64,000 nt of DNA from Rhodospirillales bacterium (GTDB lineage: Bacteria; Pseudomonadota; Alphaproteobacteria; Rhodospirillales; SHVQ01), in contig SHVQ01000003.1 of NCBI GenBank assembly GCA_009694195.1, positions 87,811 to 151,810 of the forward strand, read 5' to 3'. The stretch's first letter is position 1, and each line of letters starts with the position of its first letter. Both the position numbers and the translations under genes were made by a program. The notes under the pieces are model-generated. The model was given only the letters and a program-made list of their open reading frames with translations, made no database searches and was not told the DNA's origin. Below, in pieces: positions 41,379 through 48,746 of this stretch.

Positions 41379-41508
41379 AAATTTCTTTCGCGCAATCATG
41401 CGGGGCATCCCACCCGTCGTCGTATTCGCCCAGGACACGCGCTCCAGCACGGGCCATCTCGGGCGTCACCTCAATCTCATCACCGGCCTGTCGGCTGCCC
41501 TTACCCAC
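41299..41508 (-). CDS. Small conserved-looking protein, 69 residues
   Basis: Starting at a GTG (41508) preceded by AGGAG at six bases, the frame contains IEVTPEMARAGARVLGEYDD and then PHDCAKEIFRAMAAAA. This resembles short phage-type proteins with a TPEM...AG...IF.AM pattern. Function is unknown. The C-terminal 20 residues overlap the convergent gene ending at 41378. Longer upstream extensions lack a good ribosome-binding site. Confidence 0.5.
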   Translation of the reverse strand: MGKGSRQAGDEIEVTPEMARAGARVLGEYDDGWDAPHDCAKEIFRAMAAAAPAGKRRSDQIQPSSAQDR

Positions 41509-41702
41509 GAATCGCTCCTGCTGAGGCAAGGTGATAATTGCCAAAAGAAACCCCCTTGCCCGCGCATGACGACGGAAGCAAAACCCATCGCATAACGCCG
41601 CGTCGGCGCTGGCGCCTGTGGGTGAAACTTGCGATGATCCGCGCCGCACCAGCGGGCGCCGCTCCGGCGTCCGTTCATCCCGATCAAGGAGCTCTCGCGG
41701 CA

Positions 41703-42869
41703 ATGAAAAAGGAAACTCTCCTGCTCCACGCAGGCCGCGATCCCAAGAAGAATTATGGGATCGTGAACCCGCCCGTCTATCACTGTTCGACGGTGACCTT
41801 CCCGACGCTGGCGGCGTTGGAAGCCTCCCAGGCCTCGCCCCTCGGCGTCGTCCATTACGGCCGCTACGGCACGCCGACGACATACGCCTTCGAACAGGGA
41901 GTCGCCGCTCTCGAGGGCGCCCCCAAGTGCGTCTCCGCGCCGTCCGGCCTCGCCGCCATTTCGATCGCCATGCTGGCGATGCTCAAGGCCGGCGACCACG
42001 CTCTCATCACCGACAACGCGTATTTTCCGCTCCGCAAGCTCTGCAACGACATGCTTGGCGGTTTCGGGATCGAGGTCACGTTCTACGATCCGATGGTCGG
42101 GGCCGGCATCAAGGACCTGATCCGCCCGAAAACGAAGGTCGTGTGGGTCGAGTCGCCGGGCTCGCAGACGTTCGAGGTGCAGGACATTCCGGCGATCGCC
42201 AAGGCCGCCCACGCGGCGGGCGCCGTCGTCATCATGGACAACACGTGGAGCGCCGGCTACTACTTCGATGCGTTCGAACACGGGGTCGATATCTCCGTCC
42301 AGGCGGCGACCAAATATATCGTCGGCCATTCGGATGCCATGCTCGGCACCGTCACGACCACCGAAGCACTGTGGGAAAAGGTGAAGTGGACGGCGGTCCG
42401 CTTGGGCTATTGCGCCGGCCCCGACGACTGCTACCTCGGCCTCCGCGGATTGCGCACGCTGGCGACGCGCCTCGCCCGCCACCAGGAGACGGCGCTTTTC
42501 CTCGCGCGCTGGCTCGCGACGCGGCCGGAAGTCGAGCGCGTGCTGCACCCGGCGCTGGCGAGCTGCCCTGGCCACGACATCTGGAAGCGCGACTTCACGG
42601 GCTCCTCCGGCCTCTTCGGCGTGGTGCTGAAGGAGTTCCCGAAAGCCGCCGTCGCCGCCATGCTGGACGGCATGGAGCACTTCGCCATGGGCTATAGCTG
42701 GGGCGGCTTCGAAAGCCTGATCGTGCCGACCTATCCGCCGAAGGTCCGCTCGGCGACCCGCTGGCCCCACGCCGGCCCCTCGATCCGCATTCACGCCGGT
42801 CTCGAGGACCCGGAGGACTTGAAGCAGGACATCGCGGCAGGCCTGAAGCGGCTGGTCGCGGCGGCGTGA
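41703..42869 (+). CDS. metC: Cystathionine beta-lyase
   Basis: This 388-residue PLP enzyme of the Cys/Met-metabolism family cleaves cystathionine to homocysteine, pyruvate and ammonia. Blocks are the start KKETLLLHAGRDPKKNYGIVNPPVYHCSTVTFPT, the substrate-face YGRYGTPT, the GDHALITDNAYFPLR strand and the PLP lysine in SVQAATKYIVGHSDAMLG. The MetC-type end is YSWGGFESLIVP. I chose the ATG at 41703 because AAGGAG precedes it and the family length fits. Confidence 0.94.
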   Translation: MKKETLLLHAGRDPKKNYGIVNPPVYHCSTVTFPTLAALEASQASPLGVVHYGRYGTPTTYAFEQGVAALEGAPKCVSAPSGLAAISIAMLAMLKAGDHALITDNAYFPLRKLCNDMLGGFGIEVTFYDPMVGAGIKDLIRPKTKVVWVESPGSQTFEVQDIPAIAKAAHAAGAVVIMDNTWSAGYYFDAFEHGVDISVQAATKYIVGHSDAMLGTVTTTEALWEKVKWTAVRLGYCAGPDDCYLGLRGLRTLATRLARHQETALFLARWLATRPEVERVLHPALASCPGHDIWKRDFTGSSGLFGVVLKEFPKAAVAAMLDGMEHFAMGYSWGGFESLIVPTYPPKVRSATRWPHAGPSIRIHAGLEDPEDLKQDIAAGLKRLVAAA

Positions 42870-42883
42870 AGCCGCGTGTTCGA

Positions 42884-43192
42884 TCACTCCGCCGCGGCCG
42901 GATAGGTCGCTTTCGGCTTCCACTTCCGAGCGGCGCGTTCGGCCTCCCAAACGTCGATGTTACTTTGCAGATTGACCCACAGCCTTGTGCTTGTGCCGAG
43001 AACCTTTCCGACGCGTGCCGCGATCTCCGAATCCATGCGGGCTCTGCCGTTGACGATGTCGCTCATGTGCTTCCGGCTACATCCCACGGCACTCGCAAAT
43101 GCCGAGATCGTCACCCCGCGCGGCCGCAGGTAAAGCTCGCTCAGCATCGCTCCGGGCGGCGTGGGTCGCCGCTTCATTGGAAAGGTACTCAT
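42884..43192 (-). CDS. higA: HigA-family antitoxin
   Basis: This 102-residue XRE-type HTH antitoxin has the signature PPGAMLSELYLRPRGVTISAFASAVGCSRKHMSDIVNGRARMDSEIAARVGKVLGTSTRLWVNLQSNIDVW. It follows higB by 13 bases, the inverted toxin-first order characteristic of higBA. It represses the operon with HigB. Confidence 0.93.
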   Translation of the reverse strand: MSTFPMKRRPTPPGAMLSELYLRPRGVTISAFASAVGCSRKHMSDIVNGRARMDSEIAARVGKVLGTSTRLWVNLQSNIDVWEAERAARKWKPKATYPAAAE

Positions 43193-43205
43193 CGATCAAT
43201 CCTCG

Positions 43206-43484
43206 CTAGTGGTAGTCTTCAAAATCCACGTCGCGTGCCTCGCCGTTCTGCCAGCGAAAGGTGATGCGCCAGTTGCCCGAGACCGCCAACGCGTACGTGT
43301 CGCTTCGTCCGCCCTTTAGCCGATGAAAATGCCGGACGCCGGTGCAGTCGGCCGGACTTTCCATATTGTCGAGAAGGTCGAGAATGAGGAGTGCCGTCTT
43401 CTGATACTGTCGGCCAACGCCGCGCGTCGCACCTCGCGTGTACAGCTCCTTGAGCCCCTTATGGCGAAAGCTGCCAATGCTCAC
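43206..43484 (-). CDS. higB: HigB-type RelE-superfamily toxin
   Basis: This 92-residue mRNA interferase-like toxin has SFRHKGLKELYTRGATRGV, a CTGVRHFHRLKGGRSDTYALAVSGNWRITFRW core and a VDFEDYH end (HigB consensus). It starts at a GTG four bases after an operator-like palindrome. Ribosome-dependent mRNA cleavage is expected from the family. Confidence 0.92.
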   Translation of the reverse strand: MSIGSFRHKGLKELYTRGATRGVGRQYQKTALLILDLLDNMESPADCTGVRHFHRLKGGRSDTYALAVSGNWRITFRWQNGEARDVDFEDYH

Positions 43485-43487
43485 GCG

Positions 43488-43502
43488 TCACCATTCTGGT
43501 GA
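43488..43502. promoter_or_regulatory. Candidate higBA operator palindrome
   Basis: TCACCA-TTC-TGGTGA, a six-base perfect inverted repeat, lies immediately upstream of the higB start. Position and symmetry fit a HigA operator. Confidence 0.55.
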
Positions 43503-43592
43503 CACTATACGGCGAGCGAGGCACGAGGACAAATACAAACTGTTGGGGTGACGTCCCGCGTCATACAGCCGCTGGACATGGTGCGAGGACGC

Positions 43593-44405
43593 TCACGCGG
43601 CTCCCGCGCGCTGGAGAAATCTTTTCGCCCGCGGGAGCGCGAAGCACGCGAGAAAGAGCGCGAAGGAGGCCACCACGATCGACGGCCCGGCCGGGGTGTC
43701 GAGCGCGAGCGAGCCCCAGAGCCCGCCGCAGACGGCGATAACGCCCGCGACGGCCGCCAGCACGGCCATGTGCTCGGGCGTCTCCGCGAACGTCCGCGCG
43801 GTCGCCGCCGGGATGATCAACAGCGAGATCACGAGAAGAATTCCAACGACCTTCATGGCGACCGCGACCACCATCGCCAGCAGGATCATGAGCGCGAGCT
43901 TGGCGGCGGCGACGGGAACGCCTTCGACGAAGGCGAGGTCCTCGTGCACGGAGATCGCCACCAGCGGCCGCCAGAGGAACACGAGCACGCCGGCGACCGC
44001 GAGCGCGGCGGCGTAGATCCAAAGAACGTCGCCCGCGCTGATCGCGAGGATGTCGCCGAAGAGAAACGCGAGCAGATCCACGCGCACGGTTTCCATCATC
44101 GCGATCACCACGAGCCCGACCGCCAGCGTGCCGTGGGCGAGAATGCCGAGGAGCGTGTCGCTCGCGTAGGTCTTCCCCCGCTGGAGAAGCGCCAGAAGCA
44201 GCGCGACCGCGACGGAAACGGCGACCACGCCCGCGATCGGCGACACGTTGAGAACCAGCCCGAGCGCGATGCCGAGCAGCGCAGCGTGGGAAATGGTCTC
44301 GCCGAAATAGGCCATGCGGCGCCAGACGACGAAGCAGCCGAGCGGGCCGGTGATGAGCGCCATGCCGATGCCCCCGGCGACGGCCCGGATCAGGAAATCA
44401 TCCAT
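43593..44405 (-). CDS. znuB: Zinc ABC transporter permease
   Basis: This 270-residue polytopic permease of the ABC-3 (metal) family has about eight helices. Typical blocks are MALITGPLGCFVVWRRMAYFGETISHAALLGIALG, ASDTLLGILAHGTLAVGLVV and the LISLLIIPAATARTFAETPEHMAVLAA end. Its start overlaps znuC by eight bases. The periplasmic partner znuA is not in the window. Confidence 0.94.
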   Translation of the reverse strand: MDDFLIRAVAGGIGMALITGPLGCFVVWRRMAYFGETISHAALLGIALGLVLNVSPIAGVVAVSVAVALLLALLQRGKTYASDTLLGILAHGTLAVGLVVIAMMETVRVDLLAFLFGDILAISAGDVLWIYAAALAVAGVLVFLWRPLVAISVHEDLAFVEGVPVAAAKLALMILLAMVVAVAMKVVGILLVISLLIIPAATARTFAETPEHMAVLAAVAGVIAVCGGLWGSLALDTPAGPSIVVASFALFLACFALPRAKRFLQRAGAA

Positions 44406-45201
44406 GGCGGTGGGGTGGCGAGTCCGGGTGTTTCGGATGCACGACGCCTCCGTGCAGATCGTGGTCGTGATCGTGGGCGTGGTGGTAAACGGCGAGCCCC
44501 AGGCTTTGCGGCTCGCCGAACAAGGCGATGAAGCTCGGGTCGCGGGCCACCGCCTCGGGCGTGCCGACGCAGCAGACGTGATGGTTGATGCAGAGCACCC
44601 GATCGGTCGCCGCCATCACGAGATGGAGCTCGTGCGAAACGATGAGCATGCCGCAGCCGCGTTGTTCGCGGATCTGCGCGATGCGGCGATAGAGCTCGCC
44701 GCGGCCGTGAATGTCGAGACCCTGCGCCGGCTCGTCGAGGACCAGAAGCTCGGGGTCCCGCAACAACGCGCGCGCGAGCAGCACGCGCTGCAGCTCGCCG
44801 CCCGAAATCTCGTGCAACGGGTGATCGCCGATGTCGCCCGCCCCGACTTCAGCGAGGATCTGTGCGAGCCGCTCGCGCCCCGGTGCCGCGGCGCCGGCGT
44901 GCGTGAGCGCGAGAAAGCGGCCGGTGGTGATCGGGAGCGTGGGATCGAGCACGAGCCTCTGGGGGACGTACCCGATCCGCAATCCGGGACGGCGGACGAC
45001 GGTGCCGCGGTCGGGCGTCACCAGACCGAGCAGCACCCGCACGAGGGTCGTCTTCCCGGACCCGTTCGGCCCGATCAGGGAGATGACTTCGCCTGCGTGG
45101 ACCTCGGCCGAGACGTTTTCGAGAACCGGCTTGCCCCCGAGCGTCACGCCGATTGCGCGGGCTTCGACGAGCGTCGGTCCGCCGCGGTATCCCTCAGGCA
45201 T
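44398..45201 (-). CDS. znuC: Zinc ABC transporter ATP-binding protein
   Basis: This 267-residue ATPase has Walker A GPNGSGKTTLVRVLLG, signature EISGGELQRVLLARALLRD, Walker B LLVLDEPAQGLD and the ZnuC-type end ICLNH-like segment VLCINHHVCCVGTPEAVARDPSFIALFG. The tail is His/Asp-rich (HHAHDHDHDLHGG), a likely metal-binding extension. It overlaps zur by eight bases and znuB by eight, so zur-znuC-znuB is one tightly coupled operon. Confidence 0.95.
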   Translation of the reverse strand: MPEGYRGGPTLVEARAIGVTLGGKPVLENVSAEVHAGEVISLIGPNGSGKTTLVRVLLGLVTPDRGTVVRRPGLRIGYVPQRLVLDPTLPITTGRFLALTHAGAAAPGRERLAQILAEVGAGDIGDHPLHEISGGELQRVLLARALLRDPELLVLDEPAQGLDIHGRGELYRRIAQIREQRGCGMLIVSHELHLVMAATDRVLCINHHVCCVGTPEAVARDPSFIALFGEPQSLGLAVYHHAHDHDHDLHGGVVHPKHPDSPPHRHG

Positions 45202-45712
45202 CCGCCGTGCCGGGCTGGGCCTCTCGGCATTCCATGCAGAGACCGACCGCCTCGATGCTCTGGCGCTCGACGGAGAAACCCGAGCGCGCGGCCGCCGCGG
45301 CGATGATGGAGCCGATCTTCCGATCCTCGATCTCGGCCGAGCGCCCGCAGCCCCGGCAGATCAGGAACTGGCTCGTGTGCGGCAATCCCGGCCGGCTGCA
45401 TCCGACGAAGGCGTTCAGGGTTTCGATCCGGTGCACCAAGCCCATGCGCTGGAGAAACTCGAGCGCCCGGTAGACGGTCGGAGGCTGCGCCTTGCGCCCG
45501 TGACGGCCCAAGGCTTCGAGGATATCGTAAGCGCCGACCGGCCGATGGCCCTGCCAGACCAGCTCCAGGACCTGGCGGCGGATGTCCGTCAGGCGGGCGT
45601 CCGATCGCCGGCACGCGGCCTCAGCCTCTTCCAAGGCATGGTCGATGCAGCGGCGGTGGTTGTGGCCCTTGTCGGGAAAGGGTGCGTTGAGGTCGGATGC
45701 GGCGATGGCCAT
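45194..45712 (-). CDS. zur: Zinc uptake regulator of the Fur family
   Basis: This 172-residue repressor has the winged-helix domain (LTDIRRQVLELVWQGHRPVGAYDILEALGRHGRKAQPPTVYRALEFLQRMGLVHRIETLNAFVGC). The dimerisation domain has a CRGCGR / CMEC four-cysteine structural zinc site and His residues for the sensory site. Gene order with znuCB and a Zur box 22 bases upstream of the start identify it as Zur rather than Fur. Confidence 0.94.
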   Translation of the reverse strand: MAIAASDLNAPFPDKGHNHRRCIDHALEEAEAACRRSDARLTDIRRQVLELVWQGHRPVGAYDILEALGRHGRKAQPPTVYRALEFLQRMGLVHRIETLNAFVGCSRPGLPHTSQFLICRGCGRSAEIEDRKIGSIIAAAAARSGFSVERQSIEAVGLCMECREAQPGTADA

Positions 45713-45734
45713 CGGTTTTCCGGGAGTGATTCGA

Positions 45735-45751
45735 ATGTTATGCTATAACAT
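45735..45751. promoter_or_regulatory. Zur box shared by zur-znuCB and hisI-cobW
   Basis: ATGTTAT-GCT-ATAACAT is a perfect seven-base inverted repeat, extended by A and C on its flanks. It closely matches the known alphaproteobacterial Zur operator (TGTTATANNATAACA type). It lies 22 bases upstream of zur and 45 bases upstream of hisI, in the only intergenic space between the divergent operons. Confidence 0.85.
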
Positions 45752-45796
45752 CGTGAGTAACGCCGCAACCGACGCGGCACGTAAACAGGAACGAAC

Positions 45797-46186
45797 ATGA
45801 CGACGACGGCGGCCGCGCGCGTGATCGAGCGCATTCAGTTCAACGCGGACGGGCTCGTCCCGGCCATCGCCCAGCAATTCGACACGGGCGAAGTCCTGAT
45901 GATGGCGTGGATGAACCGGGACGCGATCGAGGAAACGCTCGCGACGGGCCGCGTCTGCTATTGGTCGCGGTCGCGGAAATCGCTCTGGCGGAAGGGCGAG
46001 ACGTCCGGCCACGTGCAGGCGCTGAAGGATTTCCGCTGGGACTGCGACTCCGATACCGTGCTCCTGCTGGTCGATCAGACCGGCCCGGCCTGCCATACCG
46101 GGCAACGGTCGTGCTTTTTCAACGCCATCCGGAAGGGCGAGCCCGCCGAGATCGCGAAGCCGATCACCGCCCCCACATCTGCTTAG
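45797..46186 (+). CDS. hisI: Phosphoribosyl-AMP cyclohydrolase
   Basis: This 129-residue zinc enzyme catalyses step 3 of histidine biosynthesis. Motifs are GEVLMMAWMNRDAIEETLATGRVCYWSRSRKSLWRKGETSGH and the metal region DFRWDCDSDTVLLLVDQTGPACHTGQRSCFF, with all three zinc cysteines present. It is not beside other his genes but beside zur and cobW, behind a Zur box. It may therefore be a zinc-starvation paralog. The TAG stop is formed at the edge of the R6 repeat, so the C-terminal residues may be altered. Confidence 0.93.
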   Translation: MTTTAAARVIERIQFNADGLVPAIAQQFDTGEVLMMAWMNRDAIEETLATGRVCYWSRSRKSLWRKGETSGHVQALKDFRWDCDSDTVLLLVDQTGPACHTGQRSCFFNAIRKGEPAEIAKPITAPTSA

Positions 46187-46411
46187 AGCATGATCAGATG
46201 GATGGGAATCACGCCCCCCTCACCCTACCCTCTCCCCCCGTTAACACGGGGGGAGAGGGTTGCTCAGGGTCTGCGGGGAATCCCCGCAAGTGTCCCCTTG
46301 GGTTGGCGCGGCGTCAGCCGCGCTTTACCCGCCTGCGGGGCCGAAGCCCTTCGGCGCGGCGAAGGCCCGAAGCTGGGTGAGGGGGCATTTCAATCCGATT
46401 TGATTCCGCTC
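46186..46411. repeat. MITE-like palindromic element (family R6, copy 2) with TA target duplication
   Basis: This 226-bp non-coding element has imperfect terminal inverted repeats: GAGCATGATCAGATGGATG on the left and, inverted, GAGCGGAATCAAATCGGATT on the right. It is flanked by TA on both sides (46184-46185 and 46412-46413), as in Tc1/IS630-type insertions. The core holds several nested hairpins and matches copy 1 at 32613-33930, apart from an extra segment of about 35 bases. Confidence 0.85.
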
Positions 46412-46433
46412 TAAAACCGACGGAGGAGACCGC

Positions 46434-47576
46434 TTGGAACGACCGGAGAACGACGGCGCAACGGCCATTCCCGTTTCCGTGCTGACGGGATTTCTCGGCA
46501 GCGGCAAGACGACGCTGCTGAAGGGCCTGCTCGAGCACCCGGACATGGAACAGACGGCCGTCCTCATCAACGAGTTCGGCGAGATCGGCCTCGACCATAT
46601 GCTGGTGCGCGAGGTGAGCGAGGACACGATCCTTTTGAATTCGGGTTGCCTCTGCTGCACGGTCCGGGGCGACCTGGTCGACGCGCTCCGCGATCTCTTC
46701 ATCAAGCGGACGAAGGGCGAAATTCCCGAGTTCCGCCGCGTCCTCATCGAAACCACCGGGCTTGCCGACCCCGCCCCCATCATCCACACGATGATGACCG
46801 ATCCGCTGCTCAGCGTGCGCTACCGGCTGGACGGCATCATCACCACGGTCGACGCGAAGCACGGCTTGAAGCAGCTCGACAATCACAAGGAGTCGGTGAA
46901 ACAGGCCGCGGTCGCCGACCGCATCGTGCTGACGAAAACGGACATCGCGCCCGAGGACGGCATCCAGTCGCTGCAGGCGCGCCTGAAAAGCCTCAATCCC
47001 GCCGCGCCGGTGTTCCGCATCGATCACGGCAAGGCGAAGCCGAACGCGCTGCTCGACGCCGGCCTGTTCAACCCGAAGACGAAGATCCCGGACGTCGCGC
47101 GCTGGCTGAACGCGGAGGCCTACGCCGAGCCCGGCCATGACCATGACGGCCACGGCCATGGGCACGACGACCATGACCACGGCCACGACCACGCCCACGG
47201 GTCCGGCAAGAAAGCCCTCGACGTCAACCGCCACGACGACCGCATCTCGGCGTTCTGCATGACGCTCGATCGCCCGGTTTCGTGGGACGCGCTCGTCGCC
47301 TGGCTCGACGCCCTGATCTCCGCCAAGGGCGACGACGTGCTCAGGATCAAGGGAGTCTTGAACGTCGCGGGCGAGGCGCGGCCGGTCGCCATTCACGGCG
47401 TCCAGCACGTGTTTCACCCGCCGGCCGTGCTGCCCAGCTGGCCGGACGAGGACAGGCGCTCGAAGATCGTCTTCATCGTGCGCGACCTCGACCGCAAGGT
47501 GATCGAGGAAACCTTCCGCGCCTACATGGCGGCGGGAGAAGAGATCGAGAGCAAGGACGCGAAGCCGGGCGCTTAG
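46434..47576 (+). CDS. CobW/COG0523-family GTPase, putative zinc metallochaperone
   Basis: This 380-residue G3E GTPase has a P-loop PVSVLTGFLGSGKTTLLKGLL, the GCLCC metal motif in LNSGCLCCTVRGDL, ETTGLADPAPI and the LTKTD guanine motif. A His/Asp-rich linker around residues 226-258 and a C-terminal CobW_C domain (SAFCMTLDRPVSWDALVAWL) follow. Start TTG at 46434 is preceded by GGAGG at seven bases. Position behind a Zur box with hisI and zur supports a zinc-delivery role rather than cobalamin synthesis. Confidence 0.93.
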   Translation: MERPENDGATAIPVSVLTGFLGSGKTTLLKGLLEHPDMEQTAVLINEFGEIGLDHMLVREVSEDTILLNSGCLCCTVRGDLVDALRDLFIKRTKGEIPEFRRVLIETTGLADPAPIIHTMMTDPLLSVRYRLDGIITTVDAKHGLKQLDNHKESVKQAAVADRIVLTKTDIAPEDGIQSLQARLKSLNPAAPVFRIDHGKAKPNALLDAGLFNPKTKIPDVARWLNAEAYAEPGHDHDGHGHGHDDHDHGHDHAHGSGKKALDVNRHDDRISAFCMTLDRPVSWDALVAWLDALISAKGDDVLRIKGVLNVAGEARPVAIHGVQHVFHPPAVLPSWPDEDRRSKIVFIVRDLDRKVIEETFRAYMAAGEEIESKDAKPGA

Positions 47577-47577
47577 A

Positions 47578-47964
47578 TCACGCCGCGGCTGCGACCAGGG
47601 CCTGAATCCGGCCGGGGCGTTTCATCAACAAGGCTTCCAGCACGTCGTAGGCGCGGCCGTCGAGCTCGGTGAAACAGGCGGCGAGGAAGCCGTCGCGCAC
47701 GCGCACCGCCCGCGTCGGCACCATGACGGCGACCAGCCCTCCGTGCTCCAGGCCGATGCCGGTCACCGTGAATTCGTTGCCTTCCCGGAGGCTGCCGTCG
47801 TAGGCGGCGATCAGGACGCCGCCTAAGCTCCAGTTCACCGTCCGGTAGGACTGGCCTTCGATCCGGATGCGGATGATCGGGCTTTCGATGCGGGTATCGC
47901 GGCGGCGTTGATGCGGCTTGGCGCCCTGGGTGCGAACGCTGAAGCCGCTGCTGAGCGAAGTCAT
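47578..47964 (-). CDS. PilZ-domain protein
   Basis: This 128-residue protein has the c-di-GMP-binding PilZ motifs: an Arg cluster RRRDTRIESPI near residue 20 and NWSLGGVLIA (N-x-S-x-x-G) about 25 residues later. I chose the ATG at 47964 because GGAGG lies five bases upstream. It is convergent with cobW (one base between stops) and divergent from fliN. It is a possible c-di-GMP-responsive motility or surface regulator. Confidence 0.88.
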   Translation of the reverse strand: MTSLSSGFSVRTQGAKPHQRRRDTRIESPIIRIRIEGQSYRTVNWSLGGVLIAAYDGSLREGNEFTVTGIGLEHGGLVAVMVPTRAVRVRDGFLAACFTELDGRAYDVLEALLMKRPGRIQALVAAAA

Positions 47965-48154
47965 TCTGACCTCCACGCTTCTGCTTCTGGTCGGGCAAGC
48001 CTATGGCCGAGACGTTAACGAAAGGTTACCGGCGGCGGCCCGCTCGGCGGCAAGCCGTGGAAGACCTTGCGCTTCCCAAGCTCTCGGGGCGTTAACCACT
48101 CCTCAACCACAAGGCGTGCTATTCTTGGCGGCACGACGACGAGGGAGGCGGCCC

Positions 48155-48454
48155 TTGGCCGAACGGACGACCACCATCACGCGCCCGACCGGCGGCAAGG
48201 ACAGCATCGGCGATTCGGAAGGCGCCGGCGCCGTCTTCGACGTGCTGGTCGAGGTCTCGGCCGTTCTCGGCACCGCCGACATGCCGATCTCGCAGATCCT
48301 CAAGCTCGGCCGCGGCGCCGTCGTCGAGCTGGAGCGGAAGGTCGGCGAGGCGATCGAGCTGCACGCCAACAACCGCCTGGTGGCGAAGGGCGAGATCGTC
48401 GTGATCGAGGACCGCTTGGGCGTCACGATCACCGAGATCGTCAAGGGCAGCTGA
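48155..48454 (+). CDS. fliN: Flagellar motor switch protein FliN
   Basis: This 99-residue protein is a SpoA-domain component of the C-ring: FDVLVEVSAVLGTADMPISQILKLGRGAVVELERKVGEAIELHANNRLVAKGEIVVIEDRLGVTITEIV. I chose the TTG at 48155, with GGAGG six bases upstream, which gives the usual length. Longer in-frame extensions cross the promoter region. No other flagellar genes are in the window, which is unusual for fliN. Confidence 0.93.
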   Translation: MAERTTTITRPTGGKDSIGDSEGAGAVFDVLVEVSAVLGTADMPISQILKLGRGAVVELERKVGEAIELHANNRLVAKGEIVVIEDRLGVTITEIVKGS

Positions 48455-48461
48455 TCAGGTA

Positions 48462-48665
48462 ATGGCGACAAATTCCGAGATCTATCGCGCCGCCGACCTG
48501 CTGATCAAGGAATTCGGCGAGCTCGCGGCCGTCGGCGCCGTGGTCAAGGTCGACCAGTTCGAGCGCGAAGGCAACGTCGAGGGCCACGCGGTATGGACGC
48601 GGATCCTGAAAGCCGTCGAGGAGCTCCTCGACGACGACCTGCCGCAGGGCACGCAGGTCAACTGA
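48462..48665 (+). CDS. Small conserved-looking protein, 67 residues
   Basis: The frame reads MATNSEIYRAADLLIKEFGE and ends EGHAVWTRILKAVEELLDDD. The pattern (IYRAA..LI...G..A......D......G...G...W.RI..A...L) recurs in short alphaproteobacterial proteins of unknown function. It lies seven bases after fliN and is probably co-transcribed. It is helical and acidic, with no signal peptide. Confidence 0.72.
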   Translation: MATNSEIYRAADLLIKEFGELAAVGAVVKVDQFEREGNVEGHAVWTRILKAVEELLDDDLPQGTQVN

Positions 48666-48670
48666 CATCT

Positions 48671-48737
48671 CGTCATCGCCGGACTTGATCCGGCGATCCA
48701 TCTTTCGTGGATGCCCGGCACAAGGCCGGGCATGACC
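48671..48737. repeat. Palindromic intergenic repeat (CGTCATCGCCGG type)
   Basis: Two adjacent hairpins, TCGCCGGACTTGATCCGGCGA and ATGCCCGGCACAAGGCCGGGCAT, lie between convergent genes and may also act as a bidirectional transcription block. The same CGTCAT...CATGAC frame is seen in part at 38963-39040. Confidence 0.75.
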
Positions 48738-48746
48738 GGTTAGGGC

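Noticed and set aside
41600..41702. Possible SAM-type riboswitch upstream of metC
   Set aside because: I could not find the conserved core of any SAM riboswitch class. The GC-rich stretch only offers short hairpins.
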